Shown piece after piece: positions 42,130 through 51,652 of a stretch of DNA of 64,000 nucleotides (positions within the stretch are counted from its first letter, which is position 1; the number at the start of each line of letters is the position of its first letter). This DNA comes from Rhodopseudomonas palustris (lineage in GTDB: Bacteria; Pseudomonadota; Alphaproteobacteria; Rhizobiales; Xanthobacteraceae), in the NCBI RefSeq assembly GCF_003591005.1, contig NZ_QYYD01000006.1, forward strand, positions 62,001 to 126,000. The letters run 5' to 3'. The position numbers were made by a program, and so were the translations under genes. The notes beneath the pieces are model-generated. The model saw only the letters and a list, made by a program, of their open reading frames with translations, did no database searches and was not told the origin of the DNA.

Positions 42130-45100
42130 GCAGGCCGCGCATCATTCCGGATCAGGCGCGCGAGCGGCAGATCCTCGCCTCCGATCCGACCGCGTCGGTG
42201 TTCGTCTCGGCCAATGCCGGATCGGGCAAGACGCATGTGTTGGTTCAGCGCGTCATTCGTCTGCTGCTCGACGGCGTGCCGCCGGAACGCATCCTGTGTA
42301 TCACCTTCACCAAGGCGGCCGCCGCCAATATGGCGGAGCGGGTGTTCACCACGCTTGGCCGCTGGGTGACGCTGGACGATGATCAGCTCGCCGACGCCAT
42401 TCGCCAGACGGGTATCAAGTCGGTCGGCCCCTCGCTGCTGGCGCAGGCGCGAAAACTGTTCGCCTGTGCGCTGGAGACGCCGGGTGGGCTGAAGGTGCAG
42501 ACCATCCACGCGCTGTGCACCCGGCTGCTGCAGCAGTTTCCATTCGAAGCCAACGTGCCGGCGCGCTTCACCGTGCTGGACGATCGCGACCAGGCCGAGC
42601 TGATGCAGCGCGCCAGCCTCGCGGTGCTGCTGCAGGCCGCGGCGGCGCCGGGCAGCGCGGCCGGCCAGGCACTGGCGCTGGCGATGACCAGCGCGGCCGA
42701 TATCACCTTCCGCGAGGTGGTGCATGAAGCCAGCATGAGCCGCGACCGCTTCCTCGGCTGGGTGGCGCAGGCCGGCGGCGTCGACGGCGCGATGGCGCAG
42801 TTATCAACGACACTCGGCGTGGCGCCCGATGATAGTTGCGCCGACGTCGATCGCGACATCGTCGACGGCCCGTATCTGCCGCGCGCCCGCTGGGCCGGCA
42901 GCGCCGCCGTGTTCGAGGGCGGCAGCAAGACCGATCTGGATCAGGCGCAGCGGCTGCGCGACGCGCTGGCGGCGAGCGACACCGCGCAGCTCGAGAAGTA
43001 TCTCGAGCTGTTCTTCACCAAGGACGCCAAGCTGCGCAAAAGCTTCGCGACCAAGAAGATCGCCGACCCGATGCCCGGCTTTGCCGAGGATCTGAAACGC
43101 GAGGGCGAGCGGCTCGAAGGCCTGCTGGAGCGCCGCCGCGCACTGCTGATGCGCGAGCGCACAAGGGCGCTCTTGGTGATCGCCGCCGATGTCGCCGGAC
43201 GGATCGCGCGCGAGAAGCAGGAACGCGGGCTGCTCGACTACGACGACCTGATCGACAAGACGCTGCAAATGCTCGACAGCGGTGCGTCGAGCTGGGTGCA
43301 TTTCAAGCTCGACCGCGGCGTCGATCACGTGCTGATCGACGAGGCGCAGGATACGTCCCCGAAGCAGTGGGACATCGTCGCGCATCTGATCGCGGAGTTC
43401 ACCGCAGGTGAGGGCGCGCGCGACGGCATCAAGCGCACGGTGTTCGCGGTCGGTGACGAGAAACAGTCGATCTTTTCGTTTCAGGGCGCGGTGCCGAAGG
43501 AATTCGCCGAGCGCCGCGACCTGCTGCAGCGACGCTTCCACGGCGCCGGGCTGAGTTTCGAGAAGGTCAGCTTCAACTACTCGTTCCGCTCCGGCGCCAC
43601 CATCCTGCACTCGGTCGATCATGTGTTCCGCGATCCCGAGATCTATCGCAGCATCCACGCCGATACGAGCTACCCGCTGCACCAGGCGCTCAACGATGCC
43701 GGTCCCAGCCTGATCGATCTGTGGCCGCTGGAACTTCCCGACGAGAAGCAGTCGATTGAAGGCTGGCGCGCGCCGTTCGACGCGGTGTCGGAGACCAGCC
43801 CCGAAGTGCGGCTGGCCGACAAGGTCCGCGCCGAGATCGCCGCGCTGATTGCCGAGGGCACGATGACTGGCCCGGTCGGTGCGCGGCGCCGGCTCAGCTA
43901 TGGCGACGTACTGATCCTGGTGCGGCGGCGCGGCTCGGCGTTCGATGCGGTGATCCAGGCGCTGAAGCGCGGCGGCATTCCGGTCGCCGGCGCCGACCGG
44001 CTGAAACTGACCGAGCACATCGCGATCATCGATCTGATGAATCTCGCCGACGCGCTGCTGCTGCCGCAGGACGATCTGGCGCTGGCGGTGGCGCTGAAGA
44101 GCCCGCTGTTCGGCCTCGACGACGACGATCTGTTCCGGCTCGCCTGGCGCCGCAACGGCTCGCTGCGCGCTGCGCTGCGCGACAAGGCGGCGGGCGATGC
44201 GAAACTCACAACCGCGCAGCAGCGTCTCGACGCCTGCGCGACGCGGGCGCTGGCCGATACGCCGTTCGGCTTTTACGCGTGGCTGCTCGGCGGCGATGGC
44301 GCGCGCGAGAGCGGCCGCGCCCGCATCCTGCGCCGGCTCGGCCCGGAGGCCAACGACGCGCTCGACGAGTTTCTCGAATTGGCGCTGAGCTTCGAGCAGA
44401 AGCAGGCGCCGTCGCTGCAGGGCTTCATGGCATGGCTGCGCGCCGCCGACACCGAGATCAAGCGCGACATGGAGATTTCGCGCGACGAAGTCCGGGTGAT
44501 GACCGTGCACGGCGCCAAGGGTCTCGAAGCGCCGGTGGTGTTCCTGGTCGATACCACGTCGTCGCCGGCCGACACCCAGCGGCTCAATCTGATCCGGTTG
44601 CCCGCCGGCAACGCGCAGCCCGGCGCGCCGTCCGCGATGGTGTGGGCCGGCCGCAAGGCCAATGATCCGCGTATCGTCGAGCAGGCCCGCGCCGCGATGA
44701 TCGCCGAGACCGAGGACGAGTATCGCCGCCTCTTATACGTGGCGATGACCCGCGCGGCGGACCGGCTGATCGTCGGCGGCTGCATGCCGGGCAATCGCAA
44801 CGACGTCCGCGCGCTGTCCTGGTACGACCTGATCAGCAAGGGCCTTGAAAATTCGGGTCTGGCGATGCGCACCGTGCCGCCGCCCGATGGCGCGGTGAAG
44901 CGCTATTGCCGCCCCGAGGACGACGTCGTCGAGACGGTCGCGCCCATCGCGGCGCAGGACGAAACGAAGACGATCGACCTGCCGGTCTGGCTGCATAAAT
45001 CCGCCCCAGCGCGGCGCGAGCCGGAGCCGCTGTTGCGGCCGTCCGATTCCGACGACGCCGATCAGCGCCGCCTGCGCCGCGGCGAGTCTCCCGAGCAGCG

Positions 45101-45626
45101 CGCCCGCGCCCTGCAGCGCGGCACGCTGGTGCACCGGCTGCTGCAATCGCTGCCCGATCTGCCGACGGAGGCGCGGCCCGGCGCCGCCGCCCGCTTCCTC
45201 GCCCGCAACGCGGCCGATTGGGACGCACCCGAGCGCGATGCGCTGGCCGCGCGGGTGCTCGAGGTGATCGGCGATCCCCGCTTCGCCGCGGTGTTTGCGC
45301 TGGGCAGCCGCGCCGAGGTGCCGATCGTCGGCCGGCTGCAGCGCCATGGTGAGCCGGTCCTGGTGTCCGGCCAGATCGACCGGCTGGTGGTGACCAAGAC
45401 CGACGTGCTGATCGTCGATTTTAAGACCAATCACGCCCCGCCGCGCAGCCTGGCGGACGTGCCGCCCGCCTATCTGCGCCAGCTCGCGCTGTACCGCGCC
45501 GTGCTGGCCCGGCTTTATCCCCAGCGCACCGTCCGGGCCGCCCTGCTGTGGACCGAAGTGCCTGAGATCATGGAGCTTTCGGCGCCTGCGCTGGACGCGG
45601 AGCTGACCCGGTTGACGGCCGCGTGA
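42126..45626 (+). CDS. addA: Double-strand break repair helicase/nuclease AddA
   Basis: 1166 residues from the ATG at 42126 inside the addB stop. UvrD-type helicase motifs: I (SANAGSGKTHVLVQRV), II (VLIDEAQDTSPKQWD), III (VFAVGDEKQSIFSFQGA), V/VI region (MTVHGAKGLEAPVVFLVD, RRLLYVAMTRAADRL). A C-terminal nuclease domain carries DVLIVDFKTNHAPP. It is the motor and one of the nucleases of AddAB. trxA follows in the same direction. Confidence 0.97.
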   Translation: MSRPRIIPDQARERQILASDPTASVFVSANAGSGKTHVLVQRVIRLLLDGVPPERILCITFTKAAAANMAERVFTTLGRWVTLDDDQLADAIRQTGIKSVGPSLLAQARKLFACALETPGGLKVQTIHALCTRLLQQFPFEANVPARFTVLDDRDQAELMQRASLAVLLQAAAAPGSAAGQALALAMTSAADITFREVVHEASMSRDRFLGWVAQAGGVDGAMAQLSTTLGVAPDDSCADVDRDIVDGPYLPRARWAGSAAVFEGGSKTDLDQAQRLRDALAASDTAQLEKYLELFFTKDAKLRKSFATKKIADPMPGFAEDLKREGERLEGLLERRRALLMRERTRALLVIAADVAGRIAREKQERGLLDYDDLIDKTLQMLDSGASSWVHFKLDRGVDHVLIDEAQDTSPKQWDIVAHLIAEFTAGEGARDGIKRTVFAVGDEKQSIFSFQGAVPKEFAERRDLLQRRFHGAGLSFEKVSFNYSFRSGATILHSVDHVFRDPEIYRSIHADTSYPLHQALNDAGPSLIDLWPLELPDEKQSIEGWRAPFDAVSETSPEVRLADKVRAEIAALIAEGTMTGPVGARRRLSYGDVLILVRRRGSAFDAVIQALKRGGIPVAGADRLKLTEHIAIIDLMNLADALLLPQDDLALAVALKSPLFGLDDDDLFRLAWRRNGSLRAALRDKAAGDAKLTTAQQRLDACATRALADTPFGFYAWLLGGDGARESGRARILRRLGPEANDALDEFLELALSFEQKQAPSLQGFMAWLRAADTEIKRDMEISRDEVRVMTVHGAKGLEAPVVFLVDTTSSPADTQRLNLIRLPAGNAQPGAPSAMVWAGRKANDPRIVEQARAAMIAETEDEYRRLLYVAMTRAADRLIVGGCMPGNRNDVRALSWYDLISKGLENSGLAMRTVPPPDGAVKRYCRPEDDVVETVAPIAAQDETKTIDLPVWLHKSAPARREPEPLLRPSDSDDADQRRLRRGESPEQRARALQRGTLVHRLLQSLPDLPTEARPGAAARFLARNAADWDAPERDALAARVLEVIGDPRFAAVFALGSRAEVPIVGRLQRHGEPVLVSGQIDRLVVTKTDVLIVDFKTNHAPPRSLADVPPAYLRQLALYRAVLARLYPQRTVRAALLWTEVPEIMELSAPALDAELTRLTAA

Positions 45627-45722
45627 GCGTGCTTGACCCCGCCCCGGCGCGTTCATACGTTGATTTCATCATCCGGGCGCGATTCCCTTACCGCCCTTAT
45701 CCGCTCCCCCACGAGGTATCCC

Positions 45723-46043
45723 ATGGCCGTAGGCAAGGTGTCTGACTCTGATTTCGAAGCTGAAGTTCTCAAGGCGCAGGGCCCAGTGGTGGTGGATTTC
45801 TGGGCCGAGTGGTGCGGACCGTGCCGCATGATCGCCCCGGCGCTGGACGAGATTTCCGGCGCGATGGGCGACAAGGTGAAGATCGTCAAGCTCAACGTCG
45901 ACGAGAGCCCGGTCACCGCGTCGAAGTACGGCGTGATGTCGATCCCCACCCTGATGATCTTCAAGGGCGGCGAAATGGCCTCCCGCCAGGTCGGCGCCGC
46001 GCCGAAGGCCAAGCTGCAGCAGTGGATCAGCTCGGCGGTCTGA
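45723..46043 (+). CDS. trxA: Thioredoxin
   Basis: 106 residues from the ATG at 45723, preceded by GAGG 9 nt upstream; the frame is open upstream but the part is not thioredoxin-like. Active site W30-C31-G32-P33-C34 (FWAEWCGPCRMIAP), conserved cis-Pro in MSIPTLMIFKGG. General cytoplasmic disulfide reductase. Last gene of the divL-addAB-trxA run, followed by an intrinsic terminator. Confidence 0.98.
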   Translation: MAVGKVSDSDFEAEVLKAQGPVVVDFWAEWCGPCRMIAPALDEISGAMGDKVKIVKLNVDESPVTASKYGVMSIPTLMIFKGGEMASRQVGAAPKAKLQQWISSAV

Positions 46044-46068
46044 ACCAGGGCGCTCCACGAACGTTTGT

Positions 46069-46094
46069 AACGGCCGGCAATCGCCGGCCGTTTT
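46069..46094 (+). terminator. Intrinsic terminator after trxA
   Basis: AACGGCCGGC - AATC - GCCGGCCGTT forms a perfect 10-bp stem running into TTTT. Confidence 0.88.
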
Positions 46095-46110
46095 GCGTTT
46101 CCGGCCTCTC

Positions 46111-46189
46111 GTCATTGCGAGGAGCGAAGCGACGAAGCAATCCAGCCCCGTGCTCGGCGCTGGATTGCTTCGCTTCGCTCGCAATGACG
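46111..46189. repeat. Palindromic intergenic repeat, family B (copy B4)
   Basis: GTCATTGCGAGGAGCGAAGC ... TGGATTGCTTCGCTTCGCTC then GCAATGACG. It lies between the trxA terminator and the DNA ligase gene. Confidence 0.88.
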
Positions 46190-46224
46190 GGGATGGACCG
46201 GCTGGTAACGAGTGAGTTCGTATC

Positions 46225-47286
46225 GTGGCTGCGCGGAAATCATCCAACACCAAGACGGGCGCCGCCCCGCTCGCGCCGATGGAGGCGCGGTCGGTCGATG
46301 CAATTCCGACCGGGGCGGAGTGGCAGTACGAGCCGAAATGGGATGGTTTTCGCTGCCTGATGGTACGCAGCGGCGACGCCGTCGTGCTGTGGTCGAAATC
46401 CGGCGAGGACCTCACCCGTTACTTCCCGGAGTTAGTTGTCGCCGCGCGCGAGCTGAAGGCCGAGCGCTTCGTGCTCGATAGCGAGATCGTGGTGCCGCAG
46501 GGGAAGGCGTTCTCGTTCGATGCGCTGCTGCAGCGGATTCATCCGGCCGCGAGCCGGGTGAAGAAACTTTCAACCGAGACACCGGCGCTGCTGCTGGTGT
46601 TCGATCTGCTGGCGAACCCGCGCGACGACGCGCTGGGCGGGCAGCCCCTATCTGAGCGGCGCAAAGCGCTCGAAGCCTTCGCTAAGGCGCAGTTCAAAGG
46701 TCATCCGACCTTTCACCTGTCGCCGGTCACCACCAGTGACAAGCAGGCCGCCAAATGGCTGGCGCAGGCCGGCGGCGGCTCCGACGGGGTGATCGCCAAG
46801 CGGCGCGATCTCGCGTATCAGTCGGGCAATCGCGACGGCATGCAGAAGATTAAGAAATTCCGCAGCGCTGATTGCGTGGTCGGCGGCTTCCGCTACGCCA
46901 GCGCCACGCTGAACGGCCGCAAGGTGGTCGGCTCGCTGCTGCTCGGGCTCTATGACGAAGCCGGCCTGCTGCATCATGTCGGCTTCACCTCGGCGCTGAA
47001 GCGCGCCGAGAAGCCGGCGCTCACCGACAAGCTGGAAAAGTTGCCGGGCGAAGGCTTCACCGGCAATGCGCCGGGCGGGCCGAGCCGGTGGTCGACCGAG
47101 CGTTCGTCGCAATGGCAGAAGCTTGCGCCCAAGCTGGTCGTCGAAGTCTGCTACGATCACTTCAGCGGTGAGCGCTTCCGCCACGGCACCAGCCTGCTCC
47201 GCTGGCGGCCCGACAAGGCGCCGCGGCAATGCACGATGGACCAGCTCGAGCAAACGCACATCGATCCGCTCAAGCTGCTGGGGTGA
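46225..47286 (+). CDS. ligC: ATP-dependent DNA ligase, LigC type
   Basis: 353 residues starting at GTG 46225. Adenylation motif I is YEPKWDGFRCL, with K38 as the AMP-accepting lysine; later motifs SDGVIAKRRDLAYQSGNRD and MQKIKKFRSADCVVGGFRY, and an OB-fold part, complete the enzyme. It lacks the polymerase and nuclease domains of LigD. LigC proteins take part in stationary-phase or base-excision repair in some bacteria; no ku or prim-pol gene is adjacent here. Unlike the neighbours it is not core for this locus, and it is flanked on both sides by repeats (B4 and A4). Confidence 0.9.
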   Translation: MAARKSSNTKTGAAPLAPMEARSVDAIPTGAEWQYEPKWDGFRCLMVRSGDAVVLWSKSGEDLTRYFPELVVAARELKAERFVLDSEIVVPQGKAFSFDALLQRIHPAASRVKKLSTETPALLLVFDLLANPRDDALGGQPLSERRKALEAFAKAQFKGHPTFHLSPVTTSDKQAAKWLAQAGGGSDGVIAKRRDLAYQSGNRDGMQKIKKFRSADCVVGGFRYASATLNGRKVVGSLLLGLYDEAGLLHHVGFTSALKRAEKPALTDKLEKLPGEGFTGNAPGGPSRWSTERSSQWQKLAPKLVVEVCYDHFSGERFRHGTSLLRWRPDKAPRQCTMDQLEQTHIDPLKLLG

Positions 47287-47358
47287 GATCCGGGGGCAAG
47301 TAACAACATTTTCTCTCTTCATCGACGGCTGATTCCTTCAAGTTCTTCGCTCACCTTC

Positions 47359-47530
47359 GTCATGGCCGGGCTTGTCCCGGCCATCCACGCCTTTTCCAGA
47401 AGGACAACCTCTCCGTCATTGCGAGCGAAGCGAAGCAATCCAGAAGCGACGTGCACTGCGCTGGTTTGCTTCGTCGCAATGACTGAGGATGCCGCAAGGC
47501 GTGGATGCCCGGGACAAGCCCGGGCATGAC
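47359..47530. repeat. Palindromic intergenic repeat, family A (copy A4), carrying a nested B element
   Basis: Outer arms GTCATGGCCGGGCTTGTCCC and GGGACAAGCCCGGGCATGAC; second arms CCATCCACGCCTT and AAGGCGTGGATGCC. The centre contains a complete family B element (47414-47483). The whole fills the 304-bp convergent gap between ligC and folC, where no gene was found. Confidence 0.88.
47414..47483. repeat. Family B repeat (copy B5) inside the A4 element
   Basis: CGTCATTGCGAGCGAAGCGA ... GGTTTGCTTCGTCGCAATGA. It is shorter and slightly decayed relative to other B copies, and sits in the loop of the A-family palindrome. Confidence 0.8.
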
Positions 47531-47590
47531 GGGGAGAGGTTGGTGCTCGTGGTTTAGAAGGTGCGTCGTTGCGCCGACAATTTTCGATTG

Positions 47591-48937
47591 CTAATTCGGC
47601 GGCGTGCCGTTGAGCTCCAGCACATGGCCGGCCAGATACAAGGACCCGGTGATCAGGATCCGCGGCGGCAGTTCGTAGGCAAGCGACGCGATGCGGCGCA
47701 GCGCCGTCGGCACGTCCTCGGCAAGTTCGACGCGCAGGCCGAGGGCGCGGCCGGCGTCGGCGAGGCTCTCGGGCGGCATCGCGCCCTCGCGGTTCGGGAT
47801 CGGCACCGCAATCAGATGCCGTGTCAGCCCGGTGAAGTTGGTGAGAAACGCGGCCGCGTCCTTGTTGGCCATCATGCCGGCGATCAGCACCAGCGGCCGC
47901 GACACGCGTTCTTCGAGGTCGCCGAGCGCCGCCGCGGCAACGCGGCCGCCATCGGCATTGTGCGCGCCGTCGAGCCACAGCTCGCAGCCCTGCGGGGCGT
48001 CCTGGAGGAGTTTGCCGACCGTGAGGCGCTGCATCCGCGCCGGCCAGTCGGCGGCGAGCAAGCCGGTCTGATACGCGGCCTGGTCGATGGCAAAGCGCGT
48101 CTGCGCGCGCAGCGTCGCGATCGCGAGGCCTGCATTGTCGATCTGGTGCCGTCCGAAAAGTTTCGGCGCGGTGAGGTCCATCAGGCCGCGTTCGTCCTGA
48201 TAAGCGAGCCGGCCGTGTTCGAGTTGCACGTGCCATTGCTGGCCGCGGGCGAACAGCGGCGCGCGCTGTCGCCGCGCTTCGCGCTCGATCACCGCCAGCG
48301 CCGCCTCGTCCTGTTCGGCGACGATCACCGGCGCGCCGCGGCGCAGGATGCCGGCTTTTTCAGCTGCGATGTCGGCGAGTGTCGGGCCGAGAAATTCGGT
48401 GTGGTCGATGCCGATCGGTGTCAGGACGCAGGCCAGCGGATGTTCGACCACATTGGTGGCGTCGAGCCGGCCGCCCAGCCCAACTTCCAGCAGCAGAATA
48501 TCAGCGGGATGCTGCGCGAAAAGCCACAGCGCCGCGACGGTTTCGATCTCAAACAGCGTGATCGGCGCGCCGCCATTGACCCGCTCGCAATGGGCCAGCG
48601 CTGCGGCGAGCTCGTCGTCGCTCACCAGCACGCCGCCGCCCGGCTTGCCGAGCCGGATGGTCTCGTTGACGCGCACCAGATGCGGCGAGGTGTAGGCGTG
48701 GACGGCGAGGCCGGCGGCTTCAAGGATGGCGCGCAGGAAGGCGAGGGTGGAGCCCTTGCCGTTGGTGCCGGCGATGTGGATCACCGGCGGCAGCTTGCGT
48801 TCGGGATGGTCCAGCGCCGCCAGCAGCCGCTCGACGCGGCCGAGCGTGAGGTCGATCCGCGCCGGATGCAGCTGCGCCAGGCGCGTGCGCAACTCGCCGA
48901 CCGAACCAGACCTCTGCGGATCGGTGGCCGCGCTCAC
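47591..48937 (-). CDS. folC: Bifunctional folylpolyglutamate/dihydrofolate synthase
   Basis: 448 residues from the GTG at 48937, which overlaps the accD stop (GTGA); a longer reading into accD is not supported. P-loop [16 protein letters not shown], the Mur-ligase-like blocks [13 protein letters not shown] and [22 protein letters not shown], and DGAHNADGG are intact. It makes dihydrofolate from dihydropteroate and adds glutamates to folates. Last gene of the trp-accD-folC run. Confidence 0.95.
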   Translation of the reverse strand: MSAATDPQRSGSVGELRTRLAQLHPARIDLTLGRVERLLAALDHPERKLPPVIHIAGTNGKGSTLAFLRAILEAAGLAVHAYTSPHLVRVNETIRLGKPGGGVLVSDDELAAALAHCERVNGGAPITLFEIETVAALWLFAQHPADILLLEVGLGGRLDATNVVEHPLACVLTPIGIDHTEFLGPTLADIAAEKAGILRRGAPVIVAEQDEAALAVIEREARRQRAPLFARGQQWHVQLEHGRLAYQDERGLMDLTAPKLFGRHQIDNAGLAIATLRAQTRFAIDQAAYQTGLLAADWPARMQRLTVGKLLQDAPQGCELWLDGAHNADGGRVAAAALGDLEERVSRPLVLIAGMMANKDAAAFLTNFTGLTRHLIAVPIPNREGAMPPESLADAGRALGLRVELAEDVPTALRRIASLAYELPPRILITGSLYLAGHVLELNGTPPN

Positions 48938-49902
48938 GCCTGCGGCGCAGCCGGGGGCGTCGCCTCGGGCGCCGTCGTCACGCTCTCGGCCGCCGCGACA
49001 GGCTCCGGCGGCGGAGCGGCTTCGGTGGCGATCGCCGGGGCCTCGGTGGCGGGCAGCGGCGTTTTGGTCAGGATGCGGCACAGCCGTGCCAGGGTCGGGC
49101 GCAATTCGTGGCGATGCACCACCATGTCGACCATGCCGTGATCGCGCAGATATTCGGCGCGCTGGAAACCGTCCGGCAGCTTTTCGCGAATGGTCTGTTC
49201 GATCACCCGGGCGCCGGCGAAGCCGATCAGCGCGCCGGGTTCGGCGAGCTGGACGTCGCCGAGCATCGCATAGGAGGCGGTGACGCCGCCGGTGGTCGGG
49301 TTGGTCAGCACCACGATGTAGGGCAGCTTGGCTTCGCGCAGCATCTGCACCGCGACGGTGGTGCGCGGCATCTGCATCAGCGACAAAATGCCTTCCTGCA
49401 TCCGGGCGCCGCCGGAGGCTGCGAACATGATGAAGGGCGCGTGCTTTTCGACCGCCAGCTCCATGCCGCGAATGATCGCCTCACCGGCCGCCATGCCGAG
49501 CGAACCGCCCATGAAGTCGAAGTCCTGCACGGTGACGACGACGCCATTGCCCTCGAGCTTGCCGAAGCCGACCTTCACGGCATCCTGCGCGCCGGTCTTG
49601 GTGCGCGCGTCCTTGATGCGGTCGGCATATTTGCGTTCGTCGCGGAATTTCAGCGGGTCGGCGACGACTTCAGGCAGCGCGACGTCGTACCAGGTCTCGT
49701 TGTCGAAGATCGAGCGCAGCCGGGCCAGCGCGCCCATCCGCATGTGATAGTTCGAGCCGGGGATGACGAACTGGTTCTGCTCGACGTCCTTGTAGAACAC
49801 CAGCTGCCCGGTATCCGGACATTTGATCCACAAATTCTCCGGCGTTTCCCGCCGCAGCATGTTGCGGATTTTTGGACGGACGACGTTGGTCAACCAGTTC
49901 AT
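48934..49902 (-). CDS. accD: Acetyl-CoA carboxylase carboxyltransferase subunit beta
   Basis: 322 residues from [16 protein letters not shown]. The carboxyltransferase core is complete ([54 protein letters not shown]). The N-terminal zinc ribbon of E. coli AccD has four Cys; here only Cys28 remains (WIKCPDTGQ ... [12 protein letters not shown]), with Thr31, Ile47 and Ser50 in the other places. A Pro/Ala/Glu-rich C-terminal tail of ~40 residues is extra. With AccA it makes malonyl-CoA. It lies between trpA and folC. Confidence 0.95.
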   Translation of the reverse strand: MNWLTNVVRPKIRNMLRRETPENLWIKCPDTGQLVFYKDVEQNQFVIPGSNYHMRMGALARLRSIFDNETWYDVALPEVVADPLKFRDERKYADRIKDARTKTGAQDAVKVGFGKLEGNGVVVTVQDFDFMGGSLGMAAGEAIIRGMELAVEKHAPFIMFAASGGARMQEGILSLMQMPRTTVAVQMLREAKLPYIVVLTNPTTGGVTASYAMLGDVQLAEPGALIGFAGARVIEQTIREKLPDGFQRAEYLRDHGMVDMVVHRHELRPTLARLCRILTKTPLPATEAPAIATEAAPPPEPVAAAESVTTAPEATPPAAPQA

Positions 49903-50009
49903 GATGGGCTCCGCGCGTCGCCGAACCTGGCGCCGCTGGTTGATGGTACTGCCGGGATATGGCGGCGGAGGCGGGCTCCGTCCAGACCATGCCCCTAACT
50001 GACGATGGC

Positions 50010-50846
50010 CTACTCGGCGGCCTGTTTGACGCCGCGGACGCCGGCGGACAGCGACGCGACCAGATCCGCCACCGCGCCGACGCTGGCCTGGGTGGCTTGG
50101 TTGTCGGCGTCCAGGCTGGCCTTGAGCGCATCGATCAGCGCGGTGCCGACCACCGCGCCGTCGGCCTGGGCGGCGATCGCGCCGGCGGCCTCCGGGGTGC
50201 GGATGCCGAAGCCGACGCAGACCGGCAGGTCGGTGTGGCGCTTGATCCTGGCCACCGCGGCGCCGACCGCAGCCGTATCCGCCGAGGCCGAGCCGGTGAT
50301 GCCGGTGATCGACACGTAATAGACGAAGCCCGAGGTGTTGGCGAGCACCGCCGGCAACCGCTTTTCGTCGGTGGTCGGGGTTGCAAGGCGAATGAAGTTG
50401 AGCCCAGCCTTCATGGCCGGCAGGCACAGCTCCTCATCTTCCTCTGGCGGCAGGTCGACCACAATCAGCCCGTCGACGCCGGCCGCCTTGGCGTCAACGA
50501 GAAACTGATCGACGCCATAGATGTAGATCGGGTTGTAGTAGCCCATCAGCACGATCGGGGTAGCGTCGTCGCCTTCGCGGAAATCGCGCACCAACCCAAG
50601 CGTCTTTTTCAGCGTGGTGCCGGTGTGCAGCGCGCGCAGCCCCGCGGCCTGGATCGCCGGGCCGTCGGCCATCGGGTCGGTGAACGGCATGCCGATCTCG
50701 ATGATGTCGGAGCCGGCCGCCGGCAGCGATTTCAGCACCTGCAGCGAGGTTTCGAGGTCGGGATCGCCCGCCATCACGAAGGTGACGAGTGCCTTGCGGC
50801 CCTGCTGCTTCAGCGCGGCGAAGCGGGCGTCGATACGCGTCGTCAT
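50010..50846 (-). CDS. trpA: Tryptophan synthase alpha chain
   Basis: 278 residues. Cleaves indole-3-glycerol phosphate; indole passes to TrpB. Catalytic Glu in [20 protein letters not shown] and Asp in [15 protein letters not shown], plus phosphate site [11 protein letters not shown]. The start codon overlaps the stop of the DUF4145 gene (ATGA), and its ribosome-binding site (AAAGGGG) lies inside that gene. In most relatives trpA directly follows trpB; here 806 bp separate them. Confidence 0.97.
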   Translation of the reverse strand: MTTRIDARFAALKQQGRKALVTFVMAGDPDLETSLQVLKSLPAAGSDIIEIGMPFTDPMADGPAIQAAGLRALHTGTTLKKTLGLVRDFREGDDATPIVLMGYYNPIYIYGVDQFLVDAKAAGVDGLIVVDLPPEEDEELCLPAMKAGLNFIRLATPTTDEKRLPAVLANTSGFVYYVSITGITGSASADTAAVGAAVARIKRHTDLPVCVGFGIRTPEAAGAIAAQADGAVVGTALIDALKASLDADNQATQASVGAVADLVASLSAGVRGVKQAAE

Positions 50847-51604
50847 TTTTCAGCCCCTTTCGGCGGGCGCTTCTGCCTTTCGGGCAGGCTGCTTTTCAAT
50901 TCTTTCACCGCATCACCCAGGATGAATGTGTTGTGCACGAAGGACTCAATCGCGTCCATCATAGTGTTCAACTGCTCAGACGTCGGCCTCCATCCCCGAT
51001 GTGCAGCAGCGCTTCCTGCATCGGTAAGCGCGTCGAGGATATCTTTCTGGTCCGAACCGATCTTCCCGCGCTTGACCAACTCCGCAAGTTTCTCCTGGAA
51101 CGTTATGCCCGGATCGATTCCCACAAATTCTGACGTTCGATCGAAAACTGTACGAACGCCAATAGCAGCTAAAACAGCCAAATCTTTTTCTAGTGCAGTA
51201 TATACACTCGATATGAGACTGTATGCGTTCTCATCGAGTGCTCGAAGCTTCTCGAGCCATGTTGGCTCTTTCCGGCCGGCATCTGGCGTATGAGGCCAAT
51301 GTTCAATCTGGTGTTGATACTCGAAATCTCCATTCGCTAAATGCTCGTAGTCTTCGGAAAAAATGAAATCGGTCTGAAAGTACACGGCTTCACAAGCTGG
51401 GCATTCGAGTATTCGATAGTCAGTGTGAGTCCACAGACCTAATTCGTCGTCACTGTCATGCTTGCTGTGGGCAGCAACAACGTTTGCCCAACGCTGCGGA
51501 CCGCAATTTGGACAGTCTCCTCGAACACGATCTTTCATAACCGGGGTGACAGCTGCCTTTTCATCCACGGAAATGATTCCCTTCCAATTTCGTTCGTAGT
51601 CCAT
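50843..51604 (-). CDS. DUF4145-domain protein with N-terminal zinc ribbon, inserted between trpB and trpA
   Basis: 253 residues. C31-x2-C34 and C68-x2-C71 ([20 protein letters not shown]) form a probable zinc ribbon. The C-terminal half, with [13 protein letters not shown] and [20 protein letters not shown], matches DUF4145, a helical domain often found in or near restriction and other defence genes and thought to be HEPN-like. The Arg of the HEPN RxxxxxH motif is not evident (Thr at that place), so RNase activity is doubtful. Base composition is much closer to 50% GC than its neighbours, pointing to transfer. It is coupled to trpA by an ATGA overlap. Function unknown. Confidence 0.82.
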   Translation of the reverse strand: MDYERNWKGIISVDEKAAVTPVMKDRVRGDCPNCGPQRWANVVAAHSKHDSDDELGLWTHTDYRILECPACEAVYFQTDFIFSEDYEHLANGDFEYQHQIEHWPHTPDAGRKEPTWLEKLRALDENAYSLISSVYTALEKDLAVLAAIGVRTVFDRTSEFVGIDPGITFQEKLAELVKRGKIGSDQKDILDALTDAGSAAAHRGWRPTSEQLNTMMDAIESFVHNTFILGDAVKELKSSLPERQKRPPKGAEK

Positions 51605-51652
51605 AAAGCCGGCGCAGATATCAAAAATTCAAGGCGTGCGGTCACGAATTCA

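Noticed and set aside
49903-50427. Extension of accD upstream through trpA sequence
   Set aside because: The frame is open by chance opposite-phase to trpA codons; [11 protein letters not shown] at 49902 is the usual AccD start.
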